Origin: DASSWG01 sp041689995
GTDB taxonomy: Bacteria; Bacteroidota; Bacteroidia; Flavobacteriales; Flavobacteriaceae
Assembly (NCBI GenBank): GCA_041689995.1
Contig: JBDNFD010000120.1
Coordinates: forward strand, 1-46,392
Length of the DNA: 46,392 nucleotides
Direction of reading: 5' to 3'
Numbering within the stretch: position 1 is the first letter of the stretch; every line of letters begins with the position of its first letter. This document shows positions 1-7,501 of this stretch, piece by piece. The translations under genes and the position numbers were made by a program. The notes beneath the pieces were generated by a model. It saw only the letters and a list, made by a program, of their open reading frames with translations. It had not been told where the DNA came from and ran no database searches.

Positions 1-83
1 AATAAGCAATAAGCTGTAAGCCATCAGTCTTTGGCAATTAGCGAAGTAGCGATTAGCCAATAGCCAAAAGCCAAAAGCCAACC
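1..83. repeat. Degenerate AGCCAAAA-type short repeats
   Basis: A run of imperfect 7-10 bp units of the kind AGCCAAT / AGCCAAAA / AGCAATAAGC, ending just before the first REP-like hairpin. No open frame or promoter is visible. A similar pair of AGCCTAAAGC units lies at about 24155-24180. These look like low-complexity intergenic repeats, not a CRISPR, because there are no constant spacers. Confidence 0.5.
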
Positions 84-89
84 CTGCTA

Positions 90-111
90 CCGCCAGTTTG
101 CAACTGGTGGC
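90..111 (+). repeat. REP-like hairpin, left end of copy 1
   Basis: Imperfect palindrome with arms CCGCCAGTT and AACTGGTGG around TGC. It lies in direct orientation to the ends at 2248-2269 and 3246-3267 and inverted to those at 465-486 and 2623-2644. Confidence 0.75.
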
Positions 112-174
112 TTAGGCAAAGCCTAAAACAGCATGACATGCAATTTCTTGAAAAAATATTCGTAATTTTCCGGT

Positions 175-462
175 ATGAGCAGGAACTACAAATTCCATGA
201 TAAGGCCGCGGCATATTTTGTTTCTTTTGCCACGGTTTATTGGCTTGGCGTTTTTACTAGACAACCCTATTTTGAAGTACTGACAAAAAGCATCGATTAC
301 TGTAGGTCCGAAAAAGGGATGGAACTGTATACCTATTGTTTTATGCCAAGCCATGTCCATTTCGTTTTTCGTTCTGCAAATAAAGACCCATCGGGTCTTT
401 TGCGGGATTTCAAAAAGCACACTGCGAAGAGAACTATCGAGGCCATAGAAAACAATCCGTGA
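175..462 (+). pseudogene. REP-associated tyrosine transposase (RAYT), 3'-truncated
   Basis: A 95-residue remnant of an IS200-like (Y1_Tnp) RAYT transposase, a family that nicks and rejoins single-stranded REP hairpins with an HUH motif and a catalytic tyrosine. Visible are the usual N-terminus MSRNYKFHDKAAAYFVSF and the HUH motif in FMPSHVHFVFR (about residues 57-67). The helix carrying the catalytic Tyr and the C-terminal IHNNPVE block are missing; the frame ends six residues after AKRTIEAI at a stop supplied by the right REP end. Full-length relatives are about 180-ish residues, so this is not functional. Confidence 0.8.
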
Positions 463-464
463 TG

Positions 465-486
465 GCCACCAGTTGCAAACTGGCGG
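465..486 (-). repeat. REP-like hairpin, right end of copy 1
   Basis: Reverse complement of the left-end palindrome (begins GCCACCAGTT, ends ACTGGCGG). It provides the stop codon context of the truncated transposase and sits 19 bp from the stop of the convergent M50-like gene. Confidence 0.75.
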
Positions 487-504
487 CAGCGGGGTAACCA
501 TTTT

Positions 505-1209
505 TTAAGATAAAATTTTTGGGCCTAAATAGAACATCCAAAAAATAAATCCAAAAGAACCACCAATTATACCACTAATAATAAAGGTCGAAAATAATTT
601 TCTTGGTATAATTTTTAATAATATATATAGAAATATAAAAACAGTAATCAATCCTAAAGGTAAAGAAATTGTGCCATTTGGAATTCTCAATAATTTTGAG
701 ACAATTGCTTCGTCTCCTAAAAATGATACTTTTCCTGTAAAAAGACTATTGAATATTCCATAAAGCAAAATATATATTTGTCTGATTAAGAAGAAGGAAA
801 GAAAAATATAAATAAAATCGACTATGTTTATATTTTTATTTTTTTTTCTGCAAAATAAAAATAAAAATGCGATGACACCAGTTACATTTGTTAAAATAAT
901 GCCTGAACTCAATATTAATAAATTATCAGCATCTAATTTCTCTACAATTCTAACATATTTTACTCTTTCTTGAAATTCTAAATCATTTTCAATTTCAGAT
1001 TTATTTTCTTGATATAATTTTTCAAAATTCAATCTATCTTGATTTGTCCATATAGTTTTAGAATAGTGTATTGTTGTTTCATAACCTAAGATTTTAGCCA
1101 TAGCAAAGTGACCAAACTCGTGATACATTGTTGATAACGGAACAATAAAAATAAAAATTAATGTAAAGTAAAAAAATTGTTTAGGTTTAATATTTTTATT
1201 AAATGCCAT
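505..1209 (-). CDS. M50-like HEFGH integral membrane protein
   Basis: A 234-residue polytopic membrane protein. The N-terminal helix (about 11-29) runs into STMYHEFGHFAMAKILGY, an HExxH zinc motif inside a membrane segment, as in site-2 protease/M50 metallopeptidases. A later hydrophobic block, SSGIILTNVTGVIAFL, stands where M50 enzymes have their A-G-P-x-x-N region but lacks the usual proline, and the distal NxxPxxxLDG aspartate motif is not evident. So it is an M50-like fold with uncertain catalysis. About five to six membrane segments are seen. It follows a lipoprotein gene on the same strand, separated by a terminator hairpin. Base composition is more A+T-rich than the core genes and it lies between RAYT elements, which suggests accessory DNA. 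ATG start at 1209. Confidence 0.6.
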   Translation of the reverse strand: MAFNKNIKPKQFFYFTLIFIFIVPLSTMYHEFGHFAMAKILGYETTIHYSKTIWTNQDRLNFEKLYQENKSEIENDLEFQERVKYVRIVEKLDADNLLILSSGIILTNVTGVIAFLFLFCRKKNKNINIVDFIYIFLSFFLIRQIYILLYGIFNSLFTGKVSFLGDEAIVSKLLRIPNGTISLPLGLITVFIFLYILLKIIPRKLFSTFIISGIIGGSFGFIFWMFYLGPKILS

Positions 1210-1220
1210 ATCTTAAATGA

Positions 1221-1256
1221 AAAAACAGGAATGGTTGACACCATTCCTGTTTTTTG
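1221..1256 (-). terminator. Rho-independent terminator of the lipoprotein gene
   Basis: Perfect stem CAGGAATGGT / ACCATTCCTG with a short loop. On the minus strand it is followed by TTTTTT and lies directly after the stop at 1259. A-tracts on the other side make it potentially bidirectional. It separates the lipoprotein gene from the M50-like gene downstream. Confidence 0.8.
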
Positions 1257-1258
1257 TT

Positions 1259-1903
1259 TTATAAACTTAAGAAGTCCATTATTTGCGTAGAATTACGATT
1301 AGTGATTGTGTATAAGTCACTAATTACAGTATCTAACAAATCTTGATAGGTATTATCGTTTATTTTTTTCGATTTATAGTATTCCACATATTCTATTAAT
1401 TCGTCTCTTTGAGTTGTGTTAATTACAACACTGGTATAAGAATCGTCCGTTAATTTATAATAAATATCAAAGAATGTAGGAATTATATCAAGACATTTTT
1501 GTACATCTGTTAAGATAACAGGTTCGTTTTTTAATTTATTGCCTAAATAATAATAAGCTTGGATATAATATTCGCCAGTACTTTTACCTTTTAAGATATT
1601 ATCTCTTATATCATATAGTTTAGACGTTAATGAATTCATCAAACTTTTATCCTTTGGGTCTTTAGTTTCATTAGAAACAGCTCGCATTGGACAAGTCCCG
1701 CCCTCTCCATCATTAGGAACAGTATCAAAATCTATTTTTCTTTCTTGTAATAATTGTTCATTATTATCATCTACTATTTTTTGGATTTGTGATTTTGATA
1801 ATGGTGAAAAATCAACATTGGGTTCATTAATGCTATCTTTACTACAATTGTAGAGAAACAAAATCGTAATGAATAGAATAGATGTTGAGAATAATTTTTT
1901 CAT
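1259..1903 (-). CDS. Hypothetical lipoprotein (214 aa)
   Basis: Not recognised as a known family. It begins MKKLFSTSILFITILFLYNC, a type II signal peptide with the lipidation cysteine at residue 20 followed by SKDS, so the mature protein should be anchored to a membrane, facing the periplasm or exported. The rest is hydrophilic and mostly helical, with one further Cys-containing segment (GGTCPMRAV, about residue 70) and no enzymatic motif. It has its own terminator at 1221-1256 and a weak -7-like TATTTTTG about 95 bp upstream (1996-2003, minus strand). It may act with the M50-like membrane protein encoded next on the same strand, but only proximity supports that. Confidence 0.6.
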   Translation of the reverse strand: MKKLFSTSILFITILFLYNCSKDSINEPNVDFSPLSKSQIQKIVDDNNEQLLQERKIDFDTVPNDGEGGTCPMRAVSNETKDPKDKSLMNSLTSKLYDIRDNILKGKSTGEYYIQAYYYLGNKLKNEPVILTDVQKCLDIIPTFFDIYYKLTDDSYTSVVINTTQRDELIEYVEYYKSKKINDNTYQDLLDTVISDLYTITNRNSTQIMDFLSL

Positions 1904-2240
1904 AATAAATAGGTTTAATGCTCCATTTAGGTCTTGATCAGTTAGTATTCGACCTTATTTAGTTTTCAAAGAATCCGTCATTTTAGTTAAAGTTACAAAA
2001 ATATTTTAAATCAAAAAAAGTTGATGGTTAATATGCAGATCGTTGTTCAAATGGCTACCAACATTAGTATAAACAAACCTATCAGTGAAACATTCGTATA
2101 TTTTATTTCTACGAAAGCCCATTTCCATTTGTTTTGTCAAATGTAGCTTTTTCCATTAATATATTCAAAGGACTTTAAGGTTTTGTTGGTGATATTTAAC
2201 ACATGGGTATAAATTCTTGTATTTTTGCGATCAGAAATTC
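1904..2240. other. Intergenic gap without a clear gene
   Basis: 337 bp of A+T-rich DNA between the lipoprotein gene and the second RAYT element. It contains a TAnnTTTG-type box on the minus strand (1996-2003), a possible promoter for the lipoprotein, and one on the plus strand (2220-2227) ahead of the decayed transposase; neither has a TTG at the proper -33 distance. The longest minus-strand frame seen by eye (about 40 codons) resembles nothing known. Confidence 0.4.
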
Positions 2241-2247
2241 CCTGCTG

Positions 2248-2269
2248 CCGCCAGTTTGCAACTGGTGGC
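2248..2269 (+). repeat. REP-like hairpin, left end of copy 2
   Basis: Same palindrome as at 90-111 with identical bases; the preceding pentamer is CTGCT in both. Confidence 0.75.
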
Positions 2270-2332
2270 TTAGGCAAAGCCTAAAACAGCATGACATGCA
2301 ATTTCTTGAAAAAATATTCGTAATTTTCCGGT

Positions 2333-2609
2333 ATGAGCAGGAACTACAAATTCCATGACAAGGCCGCGGGCATATTTTGTTTCTTTTAATATAAGCAAAC
2401 ACCAATTTTGGCAGCACCACAACAAACCGATTGAATTATGGAGCACCAAAACCATCAAGCAAAAAATAGATTATATCCATAACAATCCCGTGGAATCCGG
2501 ATTTGTTGTCAAACTCACAGACTGGAAACACAGCAGTGCAAGGAATTTTCAAGACGACAGCAGTGGACTTAAAATAGATCGAGCGGGTTTTATGGGATTG
2601 GATAATTGA
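2333..2609 (+). pseudogene. RAYT transposase, internally deleted and frameshifted
   Basis: It starts with the same MSRNYKFHDKAA as copy 1, then one extra G at about 2368 (CCGCGGGC against CCGCGGC) shifts the frame into an early stop. In the shifted frame VSF is joined directly to NISKHQFWQHHNKPIELW and continues to KQKIDYIHNNPVESGFV, the conserved C-terminal part of RAYTs. The HUH-motif segment is deleted, so no active enzyme can be made. The natural stop (TGA after GLDN) lies 14 bp before the right REP end, which shows what the intact parent looked like. Confidence 0.8.
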
Positions 2610-2622
2610 TGGTGATGTGATG

Positions 2623-2644
2623 GCCACCAGTTGCAAACTGGCGG
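2623..2644 (-). repeat. REP-like hairpin, right end of copy 2
   Basis: Inverted copy of the left-end palindrome, identical to 465-486, lying 36 bp before the start codon of the next lipoprotein gene. Confidence 0.75.
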
Positions 2645-2680
2645 CAGTGGGGGGAATAACCTAAATAATTAGTTTAAACA

Positions 2681-3217
2681 ATGAGAATTATTATTTTATT
2701 TTTAACAGGCATAGTAATATTTGGTTGCAATGATAAAAAGGAAACTTCACCTAAAGAAATTTCCCATAATGTAAAGAAAGAGAATCATTTTCAATATCAA
2801 GTTAACTTTCCTGATACCATTTATGTAAATAAATCGTACGCTGGAGAAATTTACTTTGAAAGCCCCCTAGATACAATAACTGAAATTTTTTTTGATCCAA
2901 AGAAATATAGATATGTTGTTTTTACAACTCTTCCGCACGATCTATATACTTTTCATAAAGATTTTTATAAAGATTCGCTTGGAGAATACAGGATAGGTGC
3001 AATTGATAACAGGATCATTCCTTTTTACGAATTATATTTTAATACTACCGGAACTTATAAAATAGAAGGTTTAGTTAATGATTTGGTACTTATTCAGCCT
3101 AATACGAAGTATAATAATGATGAAAGAAATATATTGTTGATAGAACACAATTTTCCGATATCATTTATAGTTGTTGTGATTGATAGCACAGCCGTCGCTC
3201 CATTTAATACAAAGTAG
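2681..3217 (+). CDS. Hypothetical lipoprotein (178 aa)
   Basis: Family not recognised. The first 16 residues, MRIIILFLTGIVIFGC, form a short type II signal peptide with a lipidation Cys at residue 16, followed by a charged linker (NDKKETSPKE). The mature part alternates short hydrophobic and polar stretches typical of a beta-sandwich (for example YVNKSYAGEIYFESPLD and TGTYKIEGLVND) and has no catalytic motif. It stands alone between two REP-like repeats, immediately after RAYT copy 2, with no same-strand partner. Base composition is A+T-rich like the other accessory genes at this edge. Envelope location is supported by the lipobox; function is unknown. Confidence 0.6.
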   Translation: MRIIILFLTGIVIFGCNDKKETSPKEISHNVKKENHFQYQVNFPDTIYVNKSYAGEIYFESPLDTITEIFFDPKKYRYVVFTTLPHDLYTFHKDFYKDSLGEYRIGAIDNRIIPFYELYFNTTGTYKIEGLVNDLVLIQPNTKYNNDERNILLIEHNFPISFIVVVIDSTAVAPFNTK

Positions 3218-3245
3218 CTGTAAGGGTTCTCTGCTACCCCCGCTA

Positions 3246-3267
3246 CCGCCAGTTTGCAACTGGTGAC
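3246..3267 (+). repeat. Solitary REP-like hairpin (third copy)
   Basis: Same palindrome as the left ends of the RAYT elements with one change (GGTGAC for GGTGGC). The homology continues rightwards through GGCAAAGCCTAAAACAGCAT to about 3290 and then stops. No inverted partner is found to the right, so this is an orphan left end or a mobilised single REP. Confidence 0.7.
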
Positions 3268-3307
3268 TTCGGCAAAGCCTAAAACAGCATACAGATGTTA
3301 AAAGAAA

Positions 3308-3441
3308 TTATTTCATGTCGTGTCGGCTGAATAAAATTCCGTCAGTCGCGAATTGCGTTAGCTTTTCATCACTAAAATAATCAAATGCTTTCACTTCGCT
3401 AATTATTCAGGATTCCGGTCTTTATAAATTGTTTTCTTCAT
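3308..3441 (-). pseudogene. Possible small gene remnant with a frameshift
   Basis: On the minus strand an ATG at 3441 reads MKKTIYKDRNPE then stops, while the neighbouring frame from about 3409 reads IISEVKAFDYFSDEKL and on to FSRHDMK followed by TAA at 3308-3310. Together they look like one short coding stretch with a single-base shift. I do not recognise the product. It lies between the orphan REP and the rel promoter region, so it may be the last trace of a gene destroyed by element turnover. Chance cannot be excluded at this length. Confidence 0.25.
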
Positions 3442-3455
3442 TAATTTTCTGAGTA

Positions 3456-3463
3456 TAAATTTG
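3456..3463 (+). promoter_or_regulatory. Candidate -7 box for rel
   Basis: TAAATTTG matches the Bacteroidota TAnnTTTG consensus, 60 bp before the rel start codon. A TTG lies at 3429-3431, but the spacing (24 bp) is longer than the usual 19. Confidence 0.4.
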
Positions 3464-3523
3464 CTCCACTAAAAAACAAAAGCCCTAAAAAAGAAATAAT
3501 ATTTTCCGTATATTGGTGCGATT

Positions 3524-5734
3524 ATGACGACAGAAGAAATACTTGAGAAAGAAAATAAAAGCATTGCCCGGCGGTATAAAGAATTGTTACGGGTGAGCTA
3601 TCGGGCATTGAGTGTGGAGGATAAAAAATTGATTCGCCAAGCTTTCGATGTTGCTGTGGATGCGCATAAGGAACAGCGCCGAAAATCGGGGGAGGCTTAT
3701 GTTTTTCATCCCATTGCCGTCGCGAAAATCGTTGCTTCCGAAATTGGTTTGGATGCCACTTCCATTGCTGCCGCCCTTTTGCACGATGTAGTGGAAGATA
3801 CCGCCTACACTATTAAAGATATTGAACATTCTTTCGGCCAAACCGTGGCAAAAATCGTGGACGGCCTGACCAAAATATCACATCTTTCCCACGAAAAAGA
3901 TGTTTCCTTACAGGCCGAAAATTTCCGTAAAATGTTGCTTACCCTGAACGACGATATCCGGGTAATTATCATCAAAATTGCAGATCGGCTCCATAACATG
4001 CAAACCATGGATTCCATGGCACCCGACAAGCAGGTAAAAATAGCGAGTGAAACTCTGTACATTTATGCGCCGCTTGCCCACCGGATAGGTTTGTACAATA
4101 TCAAAACGGAGCTGGAAGATTTGAGCTTGAAATATATAGAGCCAGAAATCTTTTATGATATCTTGACCAAAATCAAGGAAAGCAAGGAAGAACAAGATGC
4201 TTATATTCAAAAGTTCTCGGTGACCATCCGCGAATCTTTGGATAGGGAAGAAATGGAATACGAGATCAAGGGCCGTCCAAAATCCATTTATTCCATCCGG
4301 AAGAAAATGGCCAATCAAAACGTGAGTTTTGAAGAAGTATATGACAAATTCGCCCTTCGCATCATTTATAAAAGCACACCCGAAACAGAAAAATTCCTCG
4401 CTTGGAAAATATACTCCATTGTCACAGATCATTTTCGACCAAATCCCATTCGGTTGCGCGACTGGATTTCTTCGCCAAAATCAACAGGTTATGAAGCGTT
4501 GCACATTACCGTAATGGGACCAAAAGGCCGCTGGGTAGAAGTGCAAATCCGCAGTCAACGCATGAATGAAATTGCCGAAAAAGGCTATGCTGCTCATTAT
4601 AAATACAAACACGGCTCAAAACAGGAGGATCAAGGTTTGGAAGATTGGTTGAACAAATTGCAGGAGGCTTTGGAAAATAGTGAAGCGAATGCCGTGGATT
4701 TCGTGGAACAATTTAAACTGAACCTTTATTCCAAAGAAATTTTTGTTTTCACACCGGAAGGCGACCTGAAATCACTGCCAAAAGGTTCTACCTCCATAGA
4801 TTTTGCATTTAGCATTCACACGGAAGTGGGTCTAAAAACGCGCGGATCTAAAGTCAACGGTAAATTGATGCCGCTCAGCCACGAATTAAAAAGTGGCGAT
4901 CAGGTGGAAATAATTATTTCAAAAACCGCCAAACCCAATGCCAATTGGCTAAATTATGCTACCACGGCCAGGGCGAGATCGAAAATTAAAACGGCTTTAA
5001 AAACCGAGAAAAAGAAAATTGCGGAAGATGGAAGGGCAGTTTTGATCCGTAAATTGAAAGCGCAAAAAATTCCTTTCAACAAAAAAACGGAAAACGAACT
5101 GGTGATTTTTTTCAAACTAAAAACCAGTTTGGATCTTTTTTATCGAATGGGGATCGGCACTATTGATAATACAGCTTTAAAGGAATATGCCGCATCACGA
5201 AGTAATGCACTGGTTTCTTTTTTCAAAAATAAAATGAAGAAGCCAAGTATTGCCGAAGATTTGAGCAAAGACGAAATCACCTCAAATTATGATCAGCTGG
5301 TTTTTGGGAAAGATGAAGAAAAGCTGGAATACAATCTTGCAAATTGCTGCAACCCGATTCCTGGGGACGATGTTTTTGGTTTTATCACCGTGGCCGACGG
5401 GATAAAAGTGCACAAAAAAGATTGTCCGAATGCCATTCAACTGCAAAGCAATTATGCTTATCGGATCATTAGCGCAAAATGGATAGATTCTTCGCAAGAG
5501 GAATTCAAGGCGATCATCAAACTTACTGGGCTGGATGATTTAGGTTTGGTGAGCGAAATTACCAGGGAGATTTCCAAAAACCTACATGTGAACATGCGTA
5601 ACATTTCTTTCCAAAGCAACGAAAGTGTTTTCGAGGGAAAAATCACGGTGATTGTCAAAAATAAAACGATCCTCAAGAAATTGATGGACCATTTGAAAAA
5701 AATAAAGGGAATAGACAAAGTTACCCGTGAATAA
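3524..5734 (+). CDS. rel: Bifunctional (p)ppGpp synthetase/hydrolase (RelA/SpoT)
   Basis: A 736-residue long Rel/SpoT protein, the usual length for the family. It makes ppGpp from GDP/GTP and ATP and hydrolyses it, controlling the stringent response in the cytoplasm. Domain order: an N-terminal HD hydrolase with FHPIAVA and HDVVED (about 61-92) and DRLHNM (near 155), which keeps the metal-binding H-D pair; the synthetase domain with GRPKSIYSI (about 250) and STGYEALHITV (near 325); a TGS domain from EIFVFTPEGDLKSLPKGST (about 405-465); a zinc-finger-like segment with NCCNPIPGD (near 610) and HKKDCPNA; and a C-terminal ACT domain (about 660-736). The intact HD motif argues for hydrolysis as well as synthesis. 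It is followed after 25 bp by the Fur-like gene and purA on the same strand, probably one transcription unit. Confidence 0.95.
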   Translation: MTTEEILEKENKSIARRYKELLRVSYRALSVEDKKLIRQAFDVAVDAHKEQRRKSGEAYVFHPIAVAKIVASEIGLDATSIAAALLHDVVEDTAYTIKDIEHSFGQTVAKIVDGLTKISHLSHEKDVSLQAENFRKMLLTLNDDIRVIIIKIADRLHNMQTMDSMAPDKQVKIASETLYIYAPLAHRIGLYNIKTELEDLSLKYIEPEIFYDILTKIKESKEEQDAYIQKFSVTIRESLDREEMEYEIKGRPKSIYSIRKKMANQNVSFEEVYDKFALRIIYKSTPETEKFLAWKIYSIVTDHFRPNPIRLRDWISSPKSTGYEALHITVMGPKGRWVEVQIRSQRMNEIAEKGYAAHYKYKHGSKQEDQGLEDWLNKLQEALENSEANAVDFVEQFKLNLYSKEIFVFTPEGDLKSLPKGSTSIDFAFSIHTEVGLKTRGSKVNGKLMPLSHELKSGDQVEIIISKTAKPNANWLNYATTARARSKIKTALKTEKKKIAEDGRAVLIRKLKAQKIPFNKKTENELVIFFKLKTSLDLFYRMGIGTIDNTALKEYAASRSNALVSFFKNKMKKPSIAEDLSKDEITSNYDQLVFGKDEEKLEYNLANCCNPIPGDDVFGFITVADGIKVHKKDCPNAIQLQSNYAYRIISAKWIDSSQEEFKAIIKLTGLDDLGLVSEITREISKNLHVNMRNISFQSNESVFEGKITVIVKNKTILKKLMDHLKKIKGIDKVTRE

Positions 5735-5759
5735 AAACGTAAATTAGCAGCGCAAAATT

Positions 5760-6218
5760 ATGGACAAAAAAGACCTACATAAAAACGATCAAGCCTTGGT
5801 GAAAAATGTTTTCACCAAGTTTTTGGGGGAAAGGGGCCATCGAAAAACCCCGGAACGTTTTGCTATTTTGCAAGAGGTTTACGACCATGAAGAGCATTTC
5901 GATATCGAAACGCTCTACATTACGATGAAAAATAAAAATTATCGGGTGAGCCGGGCAACTTTGTACAATACCATCAACTTGCTTTTGGAAAGCGGTCTGG
6001 TCCGGAGACATCAATTCGGGAAAAATCAGGCACAATACGAAAAATCCTATTTTGATCGGCAGCACGACCACCTCATCTTGACCGATACGGGAGAAGTCAT
6101 TGAGTTCTGTGATCCCAGGATCCAATCTATCAAGCAAACTATCGAAGACGTTTTTGACGTCGATATCTCAAAACATTCATTATATTTTTACGGAACCAAA
6201 AAACAACAAAATCAATAG
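5760..6218 (+). CDS. Fur-family transcriptional regulator
   Basis: A 152-residue Fur-family repressor. The N-terminal winged helix carries HRKTPERFAILQEV and the recognition helix YRVSRATLYNTINLL (about 61-75), which is highly characteristic. The dimerisation domain keeps DRQHDHLILTDTGEVIEF (H102 and H104 in the regulatory metal site), but the CxxC pairs that hold structural zinc in classical Fur/PerR are absent; the only cysteine nearby is C117 in EFCDPRI. It may therefore sense iron or peroxide without structural zinc, and the exact ligand cannot be assigned. It sits between rel and purA with 25 bp and 5 bp gaps, so it is almost certainly co-transcribed with them. Confidence 0.88.
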   Translation: MDKKDLHKNDQALVKNVFTKFLGERGHRKTPERFAILQEVYDHEEHFDIETLYITMKNKNYRVSRATLYNTINLLLESGLVRRHQFGKNQAQYEKSYFDRQHDHLILTDTGEVIEFCDPRIQSIKQTIEDVFDVDISKHSLYFYGTKKQQNQ

Positions 6219-6223
6219 GATCT

Positions 6224-7501
6224 ATGGCAGTGGATTTGCTACTCGGACTACAATGGGGCGATGAAGGAAAAGGAAAAGTTGTCGATGTATTAACCTCAAA
6301 ATATAATATAATTGCCCGCTTTCAAGGAGGCCCAAACGCTGGGCATACGTTGGAATTTGATGGCATAAAACATGTACTTCACACCATTCCATCTGGAATA
6401 TTTCATAAAGGTGCCTATAATTTAGTTGGCAATGGCGTGGTTATCGATCCGGTGATTTTCAAAAAGGAATTGGACAACCTGAAAAAATTCGATCTCGATT
6501 TTGACCCAATTGATTCTTTGTTGATTTCCCGGAAAGCGCATTTGATTCTCCCCACACATCGCTTGTTGGATGCAGCTTCGGAAACTTCAAAAGGAAAAGC
6601 CAAAATTGGTTCCACATTGAAAGGGATTGGCCCAACTTATATGGACAAAACAGGTCGCAATGGCATTCGTGTCGGGGATTTAGAAATGAAGGATTGGAAG
6701 GAAAAATACCGAAGCCTTGCGAATAAGCATGAAGCCATGATCGCTTTCTATGACGTGGATATTCAGTATAATTTGCCCGAATTGGAGAAGGAATTTTTTG
6801 AAGCTCTTCAGATTTTGAAATCATTGAAATTTATAGATTCCGAAGAATATTTACACCAAGCGCAAGAACAAGGGAAAACAATTTTGGCCGAAGGTGCACA
6901 AGGTTCCATGTTGGATATCGATTTTGGCACTTATCCTTTTGTAACTTCTTCCAACACTACTGCTGCCGGGGCATGCACGGGATTGGGAATTGCCCCAAGC
7001 CAGATTGGTGAAGTTTTCGGTGTTTTCAAAGCTTACACCACGCGCGTGGGAAGCGGTCCTTTTCCCACTGAACTTTTCGATGAAACGGGAAAGCGCATGG
7101 CTAAAGCAGGCAATGAATTTGGCGCTACCACTGGAAGGCCCCGACGTTGTGGTTGGTTGGATTTGGTGGCCTTGAAATATGCCGTTCAAATAAATGGTGC
7201 CACACAACTGATTATGATGAAAACCGACGTCTTAAGCGGATTTGACACATTGAAAGTCTGTACTGCGTATAAATATAAGGGCGAAACCATTCAACATTTA
7301 CCATATAACATCGAAGAAAAAAATGTTTCTCCTATTTACAAAGAATTTAAAGGCTGGCACAAGAACCTGACACAAGTTTCGGAGAATAATGAACTTCCGG
7401 AAGAATTGAATGAATATATTGCATTTTTGGAAGAAGAACTAAAAGTGCCCATCAAAATGGTTTCGGTTGGCCCAGATCGAACCCAGACGATTTTAAGGTA
7501 A
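6224..7501 (+). CDS. purA: Adenylosuccinate synthetase
   Basis: A 425-residue PurA of standard length. It condenses IMP and aspartate with GTP hydrolysis to adenylosuccinate, the first committed step to AMP, in the cytoplasm. Visible signatures are the N-terminal P-loop-like GDEGKGK (12-18, with the catalytic Asp13), GGPNAGH (His41), the IMP-binding STLKGIGPTYMDKTGRNGIR, the switch region EGAQGSMLDIDFGTYPFVTSSNTTAAG, and TTGRPRRCGWLD near the nucleotide site. The gene begins only 5 bp after the Fur-like stop, so translation may be coupled. The link with rel is biologically sensible, since ppGpp inhibits PurA in other bacteria. Confidence 0.97.
   Translation: MAVDLLLGLQWGDEGKGKVVDVLTSKYNIIARFQGGPNAGHTLEFDGIKHVLHTIPSGIFHKGAYNLVGNGVVIDPVIFKKELDNLKKFDLDFDPIDSLLISRKAHLILPTHRLLDAASETSKGKAKIGSTLKGIGPTYMDKTGRNGIRVGDLEMKDWKEKYRSLANKHEAMIAFYDVDIQYNLPELEKEFFEALQILKSLKFIDSEEYLHQAQEQGKTILAEGAQGSMLDIDFGTYPFVTSSNTTAAGACTGLGIAPSQIGEVFGVFKAYTTRVGSGPFPTELFDETGKRMAKAGNEFGATTGRPRRCGWLDLVALKYAVQINGATQLIMMKTDVLSGFDTLKVCTAYKYKGETIQHLPYNIEEKNVSPIYKEFKGWHKNLTQVSENNELPEELNEYIAFLEEELKVPIKMVSVGPDRTQTILR

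Larger units (their letters stand above)
84..495 (+). mobile_element. RAYT-derived non-autonomous element, copy 1
   Basis: A segment of about 412 bp bounded by two REP-like hairpins in inverted orientation (90-111 and 465-486) and holding only the first half of an IS200-like REP-associated tyrosine transposase. The left 150 bp are almost identical to 2241-2390. The coding half ends abruptly at GTGATGGCCACC, the same join at which the right-hand REP begins in copy 2, so the 3' half of the gene was removed and both termini were kept. Such elements are expected to move only if an intact RAYT acts in trans; none is in the window. Confidence 0.7.
2241..2650 (+). mobile_element. RAYT-derived non-autonomous element, copy 2
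   Basis: A segment of about 410 bp with inverted REP-like ends (2248-2269 and 2623-2644). Its left 150 bp match copy 1 nearly base for base, but the interior differs: the middle of the transposase is gone and the C-terminal third is kept, the opposite of copy 1. The two elements are therefore independent deletion derivatives of one parent and have almost equal final length. Confidence 0.7.

Noticed and set aside
1..83. Short repeated AGCCAAAA units as a possible CRISPR or satellite
   Set aside because: Units are degenerate, contiguous and without constant-length spacers, and no cas gene is present.
112..501. Minus-strand 129-codon frame across RAYT copy 1
   Set aside because: It is the reverse of the transposase frame and the REP ends, with no known homologue pattern.
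3908..4432. Minus-strand 174-codon frame inside rel
   Set aside because: Shadow of the rel coding sequence with no start or family signature.
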